Assembly (NCBI GenBank): GCA_036381835.1
Contig: DASVCA010000019.1
Span: 1-30,644, forward strand
Reading direction: 5' to 3'
Origin: DASULK01 sp036381835
Lineage (GTDB): Bacteria > Actinomycetota > Actinomycetes > Mycobacteriales > Micromonosporaceae
Length of the DNA: 30,644 nucleotides
Shown: piece after piece, positions 24,961 to 30,644 of the stretch
Layout of the letters: every line of letters begins with the position of its first letter
How positions within the stretch are numbered: position 1 is the stretch's first letter
The notes under the pieces: model-generated
Database searches by the model: none
Told to the model about the DNA's origin: nothing
The model's input: the letters and a program-made list of their open reading frames with translations, nothing else
Position numbers and translations under genes: made by a program

Positions 24961-27717
24961 ATGGCGGAGAGGACCCGTGACGATCGCGCGGTGGGCGACG
25001 ACCCCGAACTGATTCTGGGGCGACAGTTCGGTCTGCGCGGGCAGCGGGCACCGGCGGAGCCGGCGCTCCTTCCGATGCCGCACCGGTGGCGGTGGGTTCT
25101 GGCGACGGTAGGAGTCTCACTTCTCCTGCTTGCCGTCCTGTTCCGGCTGCCCGGGGACCGCGACGTCCCGCCCCCGTTCGATCGGCCCATCCTGCTGCGG
25201 CTGCCATACCGCATCATGGCCGGTTTGGCTGAGGTGGTGACGACCGGGACGGGGCCAGGACTTCCGGCTCGTCTCTCGGTGCTGCTGCTGGTGCTCGTCC
25301 TGCTCTTCACGGTGAGCAGGTGGCGCAGAGCCCACCTCGCGGCCGGCCCGGGCCCGGTCGACGTGCAGGAGTTCGAGGACGGGACAGGCGGGGGAAACCC
25401 ACCGAGAGTCCAACTGCGGAGCCTGTTCCGTAAGCAGCTTTCCGAGACCCGGCTCTACCCGCCGTCCACCGGCAGGGCACCGACCGCTCCGACCGATTTC
25501 ATGGACGTGCTTACCACCCGGCCTGCACCGTCGAACTGGCTGGGGGCGATTCTCAGCGGACTCGGCATCCTCACCTGGCTGTGGCCTCGCATCGCGTACC
25601 AGGTCAACGTGACTCTGCTGCGGCGGGAACAGAAGCCCGAGTACGGCACGACCGTCACGGTGACTTCCCTCGCCCAGGGTGACCGCAGCGCGATGACCAC
25701 TCTGTGGGGCCGCAGCTGGGAGGATGTCACCTGCCACGCCGGCTACTGGGTTATGTCGGTGATTCTGCCGGTGACTCGGTTGTGCCGTATCCCGCCGTGG
25801 TGGACGTGGCGGGGCCGGAATCTGCCGGTCGGGTTGTTCCAGGCATACAACGAGGGCCGCCACCACCATGACCAGCGGCAGTTCGACCTGGCGCTGTGGT
25901 GCTACGGCGAGGCGCTGCGACTGGACCCGCTCAACCTCGAACTCCGCCTGCTGGTGGCCGATGTGCTCGAAGAGCTGGGTCTGTACCTGGAGGCGCTCGA
26001 CGTCTACAACGGCGCGATGATCTGCCTCGATGAGAACCGCGGCGGCTGCGATCCGGCTCGCAGATGGTCGCAGGACTGGTGCCGACGGTTGCTGCGCAGT
26101 ATGGCGGACCGGATGTGGTGCCGGTGGGAGCAACGGCCGGACCTCAAGCTGCGCTACCGCTACGCGAATATCCTGGCGTTCTCGGAGCGGAGCGTGCACG
26201 AGTGGTTCGTGGACGACGCGCGCGGGGAGCGAGCCCGGAGCCGCAAGCAGATGAAGGAGCGGCTGCGGGAGAGGCTTGTCGCCCGGTATCAGGAACTGGC
26301 TAGCCCCTTCAACGAGTTGAACGCGTGGCTCGGTCGGATGCTCGACGGGGAGTGTCCGAGGTCGGATCGCAGCTGCCGGGTTCCCCACCTTGCGGTGGCC
26401 TTGATCTTCCGGCTGGCGGCGATGCGGGAGCTGGACATCCTCTACCAGGCGCTTCCCGTTTTTCCTCGCCTGCGACGGCTCGGTCGTGCCAGAAGCGCCG
26501 AGTTGACCGGCCGTTCACTGCGCATCCTCCGAGATGTCTGGGCGCCGTTGCGAATCTCCCAAGCTTTAGGTGAGTGGCAGGATGCGGAGCGAAAGTCGCA
26601 CCATGAAGAGCCTGACGTCAGGTCGCAGGATGTGCTGGACCTCCTCGGGACAAGGTCCCGCCGGTTCCGCCGTTGCCAGCCGTTGTTGTGGACTCGCGGT
26701 GTGGCGGCTGGCCCGCCAGCGGTCAAGGATGTGACCGATGCCGTCCGTCGTGCCGTTGGCGGCCGATTCCAGCAGTTCATTCGTCCGATGGCCTTTGCCG
26801 ATCACTACAACGCCGCGTGTGTATACAGCCTGGCTATCGCATGGGGGCGAGGCGACCCGGAGTCGGAGTCGGATCGTCTGGCGAGGTACGCGGTATGGCA
26901 CCTGCGGGCGGCGCTGGCAGCTGTGGAAAGCGCTACGGCCCTGAGCCTGCGCGACTGGATACTCAGCGGCGACCTCGACCTCGCACCGCTGCGGCACCGA
27001 CTTGAATTCCGTCAGTTCGAGCGGGACGTGTTCCCCCGCTCGGGTCCGATCGCGCCACGCCCCAAGTATCCGTTTGACGTCTCCAGCCGGGCCTATGTGC
27101 AACAGTTGATCAGGAGGGCGGCGAAACTGCTCGAACAGCAGTGGCACGACAACACACGGCGTATCGGGAACATCCACGAACTGGCCGACTGGCTGGTCTT
27201 GGACGTGCAGCTCTGGCGCAAACTGCAGCACCTTGCCGAGGACGGTGCCTGGTACTGGCGCGACCGTGCGGTGTTCATCCAGCTGGTGGAGAAGGCGGTC
27301 GACCCGGTCATGGTCGCCAGCGCGAACTTCCCTCCGGCCTATCCGCAATTCGAGGAGGTGGCGCTCAAGGGTGAGGAGAAGGTTATCGAAGAAGAGACCG
27401 TCGACTTCAGAGAGGGCCGGGCCCGGCCTTCACAGCCGGACGAGATGGAGATTCTCGCGGATACCCACCGGCAACGAATCGACTGGATGTTGAAGCATCT
27501 GATGAAGCAGTTGGCGGACTGGAACGCGGAGATGGGCGGAACCTTCCAGTCGGTGCTCGAGGATCTGGACCGGATCGGCCAGAATCCAGACGGGAGAGAC
27601 CTGCGGGAGATCTGCATCGAACGGGCGGCCGGATGGCAGCGGGTTTCGGAGCATATGCGCAGACTGCCCCTGGACATCGAGCCCGTGCCGCAGCCGGAGG
27701 AACCGTTGCGCCCTTGA
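24961..27717 (+). CDS. Large membrane-anchored TPR protein, function unknown
   Basis: A 918-residue protein I cannot assign. The N-terminal 120 residues hold two membrane spans (about 43-62, RWVLATVGVSLLLLAVLF; about 104-119, LSVLLLVLVLLFTV). A third hydrophobic stretch is near 192-212 (NWLGAILSGLGILTWLWPRI). Residues about 292-350 form TPR-like helices (LFQAYNEGRHHHDQRQFDLALWCYGEALRLDPLNLELR). The rest is a long Arg/Trp/Leu-rich helical region with no enzyme motif seen. ATG 24961 is preferred over GTG 24919, though neither has a clear ribosome site. Codon use is somewhat less GC-biased than its neighbours, which may mark it as accessory. It is monocistronic. Confidence 0.72.
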   Translation: MAERTRDDRAVGDDPELILGRQFGLRGQRAPAEPALLPMPHRWRWVLATVGVSLLLLAVLFRLPGDRDVPPPFDRPILLRLPYRIMAGLAEVVTTGTGPGLPARLSVLLLVLVLLFTVSRWRRAHLAAGPGPVDVQEFEDGTGGGNPPRVQLRSLFRKQLSETRLYPPSTGRAPTAPTDFMDVLTTRPAPSNWLGAILSGLGILTWLWPRIAYQVNVTLLRREQKPEYGTTVTVTSLAQGDRSAMTTLWGRSWEDVTCHAGYWVMSVILPVTRLCRIPPWWTWRGRNLPVGLFQAYNEGRHHHDQRQFDLALWCYGEALRLDPLNLELRLLVADVLEELGLYLEALDVYNGAMICLDENRGGCDPARRWSQDWCRRLLRSMADRMWCRWEQRPDLKLRYRYANILAFSERSVHEWFVDDARGERARSRKQMKERLRERLVARYQELASPFNELNAWLGRMLDGECPRSDRSCRVPHLAVALIFRLAAMRELDILYQALPVFPRLRRLGRARSAELTGRSLRILRDVWAPLRISQALGEWQDAERKSHHEEPDVRSQDVLDLLGTRSRRFRRCQPLLWTRGVAAGPPAVKDVTDAVRRAVGGRFQQFIRPMAFADHYNAACVYSLAIAWGRGDPESESDRLARYAVWHLRAALAAVESATALSLRDWILSGDLDLAPLRHRLEFRQFERDVFPRSGPIAPRPKYPFDVSSRAYVQQLIRRAAKLLEQQWHDNTRRIGNIHELADWLVLDVQLWRKLQHLAEDGAWYWRDRAVFIQLVEKAVDPVMVASANFPPAYPQFEEVALKGEEKVIEEETVDFREGRARPSQPDEMEILADTHRQRIDWMLKHLMKQLADWNAEMGGTFQSVLEDLDRIGQNPDGRDLREICIERAAGWQRVSEHMRRLPLDIEPVPQPEEPLRP

Positions 27718-27759
27718 GCGGCAGAAGCGATGCCGCTGTCGGCGGCGGTTGTGGGTGTC

Positions 27760-27779
27760 GGGCCGGCACCCGCCGGCCC
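27760..27779. terminator. Bidirectional terminator between TPR and DoxX genes
   Basis: A perfect 8-bp stem, GGGCCGGC (27760-27767) with GCCGGCCC (27772-27779), has an ACCC loop. It lies in the 64-bp gap between convergent genes. No T tract is present. Confidence 0.65.
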
Positions 27780-27781
27780 GG

Positions 27782-28141
27782 TTACCGCATCAGGTTGACC
27801 ACCAACAGCACTACCCCGGCTGTGAAGAACAGCGGGAAGTCAGGGGGCAGGATGCCGCCCAGCGAGCGGTGGAACCGAAGGACGAGCATGAGGCCGAAGA
27901 ACAGGACGGCGTAGCCGGCGGCGACGGCGCCGATGGTGGGTCGCCAGAACCCGACGACGAGGCCGGCCGCGGCGGCGGTGTCGAGTACCGCGAGGAGCAG
28001 CACGAGGCTGCGGTCGGGGCGGAAGCCGAAGTGTCTGGTGAGCGGTTCTATTCCCGCTTCCATCCCGAGCCACATGGCGATGCCGTGCAGGACGAACTCC
28101 ATGAGCAGCACGGCGGAGCAGATGGCCGCGACGACGTTCAT
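27782..28141 (-). CDS. DoxX family membrane protein
   Basis: A 119-residue protein with four predicted membrane helices (MNVVAAICSAVLLMEFVLHGIAMW, LVLLLAVLDTAAAAGLVVGF, TIGAVAAGYAVLFFGLMLVL, LFFTAGVVLLVVNLM). Layout and motifs (VLDTAAAAGLVVGFWRP; a polar loop before the last helix) match the small DoxX-like family, linked in some bacteria to redox and thiol stress. It starts 1 bp after the stop of the TetR gene on the same strand, so the two are co-transcribed and the regulator probably controls it. Confidence 0.8.
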   Translation of the reverse strand: MNVVAAICSAVLLMEFVLHGIAMWLGMEAGIEPLTRHFGFRPDRSLVLLLAVLDTAAAAGLVVGFWRPTIGAVAAGYAVLFFGLMLVLRFHRSLGGILPPDFPLFFTAGVVLLVVNLMR

Positions 28142-28142
28142 G

Positions 28143-28868
28143 TCATGTCTCCTCGGGGGATGGTGTGGGACGCGGCAGTCCGGCGAGTTCGCCCAGGCTC
28201 AGGACGGACTGGTCGAACAGCGCGGACGCGTCCTCGATGATGTTGTTGAAGTGACCGAACAGTTCGAGGCTGATCAGGCCGAACAGGCCGCTCCACGCGA
28301 CGACGGCGTTGATGACGGCCATGTCGGGCACGTCCGGCAGTACGGCCGCGCGCACCCGCTCCACGTCGAGGGCGAGTGTCGCGGTGACCGGTGAAGCCGG
28401 CCGCGCTACCGCCAGGACACCGGCGCGGTGCGCGTCACTGATGACCCGCCCGTAGACGATCTTGTCACGCATGGCGGCCCGGACTGTGCTCTCAGGCGCC
28501 TGGTATCCGCGCACCGGTGACCCGTAGATCAGCGCGTACTCGTGCGGGTGGGTGACCGCCCAGCCGCGCAGGGCGCGTGCCGCGGCGAGCCACCGGCCCA
28601 TGTAGTCGTCCCGCGCGACGGTGGCTTCGGCGCGTTCCACCTGTTCCCCGACGGCGTCGTAGGCGTCGATGACCAGGCGGGTCAGCAGGTCGTCGCGGCT
28701 GGGGAAGTAGCGGTAGACGGCTGACGGGGCCATGCCGAGGTCGCGGGCGATGGCGCGCAGTGACAGGTTTTCGGCTCCCGCCGCCGCGAGCTGGGCGCGT
28801 GCGATCTCGACGATCTCCTGGGTGAGCTCCTCGCGGATGCGTTCCCGGAGTGCGCGAGCTGGGGTCAT
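28143..28868 (-). CDS. TetR/AcrR family transcriptional regulator (WHG-type C-terminal domain)
   Basis: A 241-residue repressor. The N-terminal helix-turn-helix (about 18-63) reads IVEIARAQLAAAGAENLSLRAIARDLGMAPSAVYRYFPSRDDLL. The C-terminal ligand/dimer domain contains WAVTHPHEYALIYGSPVRGYQAP, characteristic of the TetR WHG subfamily. A GGAAGC site (complement of 28874-28879) precedes the ATG. It is transcribed with the DoxX gene and divergent from an MFS exporter, the classic layout in which the regulator represses itself and an efflux pump until a drug-like ligand binds. The intergenic region contains inverted repeats that may be its operators. Confidence 0.92.
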   Translation of the reverse strand: MTPARALRERIREELTQEIVEIARAQLAAAGAENLSLRAIARDLGMAPSAVYRYFPSRDDLLTRLVIDAYDAVGEQVERAEATVARDDYMGRWLAAARALRGWAVTHPHEYALIYGSPVRGYQAPESTVRAAMRDKIVYGRVISDAHRAGVLAVARPASPVTATLALDVERVRAAVLPDVPDMAVINAVVAWSGLFGLISLELFGHFNNIIEDASALFDQSVLSLGELAGLPRPTPSPEET

Positions 28869-28890
28869 GGCGCCGCTTCCTTTCTGCCGG

Positions 28891-28967
28891 CATGTGGTGG
28901 TGGTCGCCCGTTCCGGGGTGTCACCACCACGTGTTCAGGTAGGGTATCGCACGGCAGATCACTGAAC
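28891..28967. promoter_or_regulatory. Adjacent inverted repeats in the TetR/MFS intergenic region
   Basis: CATGTGGTGGTG (28891-28902) pairs with CACCACCACGTG (28922-28933), 12 bp with one G:U mismatch and a 19-bp centre. A second repeat, GTTCAG (28933-28938) with CTGAAC (28962-28967), follows at once. They lie 23-99 bp before the TetR start and could be operators or a 5' leader hairpin. TATCGC near 28945 contains a possible minus-strand -10 (TACCCT). Confidence 0.4.
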
Positions 28968-29104
28968 CAAACAGAGTGCAAAGCTCTTGACCGAGAACAG
29001 TGCTCCGTGAAAGGATCGGGCGTCCGTGGCGATGCGGGTACGCCGGAGGGTCCGCAGGTCGCGAGATCAGTCGACAGCCTTCAGTGCGTGAGAGGACAGC
29101 CCTC

Positions 29105-30616
29105 ATGAAAAGCGACGAACGAGAGCTCGGCACGTCCGAGCTGACCGGTGACGCGGCAGGCGACGGGCGGCGGTGGCTGGTGCTGGCCGTCGTCTCGATC
29201 GGCCAGCTCATGATCGCTCTCGACACCACGGTGGCCAGCGTGATGGGACCGGAGCTGCAGCGCGATCTGGGCCTGTCCGCGACCGGCCTGCAGTGGGTGT
29301 TCAACAACTACATAGTCCTGTTCGGCGGCCTGCTGCTGCTCGGCGGCCGGCTCAACGACGTGATCGGCCGCCGCCGGATGTTCCTCGGCAGCCTGCTGCT
29401 GTTCACTGCCGGGTCGCTACTCGCCGCGATGGCCGAGACCGAGAACCAGATCCTCGCCGCCCGGGCGATCCAGGGTCTGGCCGCCGCCGGCTTGTCCCCG
29501 GCGTGCCTGTCCATCCTGGTCGTGTCGTTCCGCGACCCGGTCGAGCGGACGAAGGCGTTCGGTGTCTGGGGCGCCGTGATCGGCGTCGGCGCCGGCCTCG
29601 GCACGCTCCTCGGCGGCGCCATCGTGGACGTGAACTGGCGGCTCGCGTTCTACATGAACCTGCCCATCGCGGTGGTGATCGGCCTCGCCACCATCGTGCT
29701 GATCAAGGGCGGCCGGCCGACCGGCCCGGCACCGAAGGCGGACGTCCTCGGCGGGCTGACCGGCACCGTGGGCCTGGGCTCCCTGGTACTGGCGATCGTC
29801 AGCGTCAACGAACACGGCTGGACCGGTACCCGTACCCTCGCCGCGTTCGCGGTCGCCGCGGTACTGCTGCCGGCGTTCGTCGCCATCGAGGCCCGTTCGA
29901 CGGCGCCGCTGCTGCCGCTGCGCCTGTTCCGGCTCCGCGGCGTGGTGGCCGGCAGCCTCGGTGAGTTCTTCACCGCCGGGCTGATGTTCCCCTGCTTCAT
30001 GCTGCTGCCGATCTACATGCAGAGCGTGCTCGGCTACAGCCCGCTGGAGACCGGCTTCGCGTACCTGCCCACCACGCTCGCCATGATGATCGTCGCCGGG
30101 CCGCTGTCCAAGGCGATTCCGAAGATCGGTGCCCAGCTGCCGTACGTGGTCGGCACGATCCTGCTGGTGGGCATGCTGGTCCTCCTGATCCGCACCCCGG
30201 TGTCCGGCTCGTACTGGGAGGTCATGCTGCCGATCACGTCGCTGCTCGGGGTCGGCCTCGTCCTGTGCCTCATCCCCACCCCGACCGTCGGCACCTCGGC
30301 CGCCACAGAGGAGGACGCCGGCACCACCTCGGCCGTGCTCAACGTCGCCACCCAGGTCGGTGGTGCGCTCGGCCTCGCCATCTCGGCCACCGTCCTGGAA
30401 AACCACCTGCGCGATCTGGCGGCCACGGGGCAGGTCGGACTGTCCGCGCTGAACGAGGCACTGCACTACGGGTACGCCACCCTGTTCGCCTGGGTCGGGT
30501 TGAGCCTGCTCACCGGCCTGGTCCTCTTCCGCAACCTCCGGATCAAGGCGACACCGCCGGTACCCGGCGGCTCCACGGGCGAGCGCGCGCCCGCATCGGT
30601 CGAGGCGACGGCCTGA
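29105..30616 (+). CDS. MFS drug exporter, DHA2 (EmrB/QacA) type
   Basis: A 503-residue polytopic inner-membrane transporter, probably 14 membrane helices, exporting small molecules by proton antiport. Family motifs are clear: IGQLMIALDTTVASVMGPELQRDL in helix 1, WVFNNYIVLFGGLLLLGGRLNDVIGRRRMFLGSL (motif A region), ARAIQGLAAAGLSPACLSIL (motif B) and GAVIGVGAGLGTLLGGAIVDVNWRLAFYMNLPI (motif C, antiporter). The ATG at 29105 follows AGAGGA (29091-29096); the frame is open from 29000. It is divergent from the TetR gene, which is its likely repressor. The end of the gene lies 28 bp before the window edge. Confidence 0.94.
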   Translation: MKSDERELGTSELTGDAAGDGRRWLVLAVVSIGQLMIALDTTVASVMGPELQRDLGLSATGLQWVFNNYIVLFGGLLLLGGRLNDVIGRRRMFLGSLLLFTAGSLLAAMAETENQILAARAIQGLAAAGLSPACLSILVVSFRDPVERTKAFGVWGAVIGVGAGLGTLLGGAIVDVNWRLAFYMNLPIAVVIGLATIVLIKGGRPTGPAPKADVLGGLTGTVGLGSLVLAIVSVNEHGWTGTRTLAAFAVAAVLLPAFVAIEARSTAPLLPLRLFRLRGVVAGSLGEFFTAGLMFPCFMLLPIYMQSVLGYSPLETGFAYLPTTLAMMIVAGPLSKAIPKIGAQLPYVVGTILLVGMLVLLIRTPVSGSYWEVMLPITSLLGVGLVLCLIPTPTVGTSAATEEDAGTTSAVLNVATQVGGALGLAISATVLENHLRDLAATGQVGLSALNEALHYGYATLFAWVGLSLLTGLVLFRNLRIKATPPVPGGSTGERAPASVEATA

Positions 30617-30644
30617 CCGGTCGGCGGACGGGCACCGACCGGTG

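Overview
The window is high-GC DNA with strong G/C bias at third codon positions. It carries an SmpB/tmRNA pair, an actinobacterial-type tmRNA tag, and many secreted and lipoprotein genes. This points to a filamentous actinobacterium, most likely of the Micromonosporaceae (Micromonospora/Actinoplanes type); the family-level guess is an inference from gene content. No phage structural genes, insertion sequences or CRISPR arrays are visible.

Layout. Positions 1-3040 are housekeeping: a terminator hairpin, smpB, ssrA (tmRNA), a lipoprotein, a YqgE/AlgH protein and tRNA-Ala(GGC). Positions 3090-5440 hold a methyltransferase, then a sigma factor translationally coupled to a membrane protein that may be its regulator. 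Positions 5456-9021 hold a secreted subtilisin-type protease, a DinB-like protein and a membrane-anchored beta-trefoil (ricin-type) protein. Positions 9124-12340 hold an ADP-ribosylglycohydrolase followed by a decaying ABC transporter locus: a frameshifted ATPase, a permease with an internal deletion, a second permease that is still open, and the tail of an unrelated ABC ATPase on the other strand. Positions 12480-13378 hold a cysteine-less HesB/IscA-like protein and a DoxX-like membrane protein.

Positions 13379-20045 are the most interesting segment. A 1033-residue PLD-nuclease/SF2-helicase/DUF3427 protein is transcribed divergently from a tightly overlapped three-gene operon. That operon encodes a small coiled-coil and possible winged-helix protein, a Cas4/RecB-like PD-(D/E)XK nuclease with an apparent Fe-S cysteine set, and a 494-residue protein I cannot assign. 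The two units share a 69-bp intergenic region (105 bp to the preferred GTG start), in which an inverted repeat covers both predicted -35 boxes. I propose this as a candidate DNA-processing or defence system; that is an inference.

Positions 20169-24851 are secreted functions: an Asp-box protein, a lipoprotein and a secreted isoamylase-type debranching enzyme. TTGCA/CTTGCAAG elements upstream suggest sugar-responsive (LacI-type) control. A large membrane TPR protein of unknown function follows (24961-27717). The window ends with a DoxX/TetR pair divergent from a 14-TM-type MFS exporter, the usual arrangement for drug-responsive efflux.
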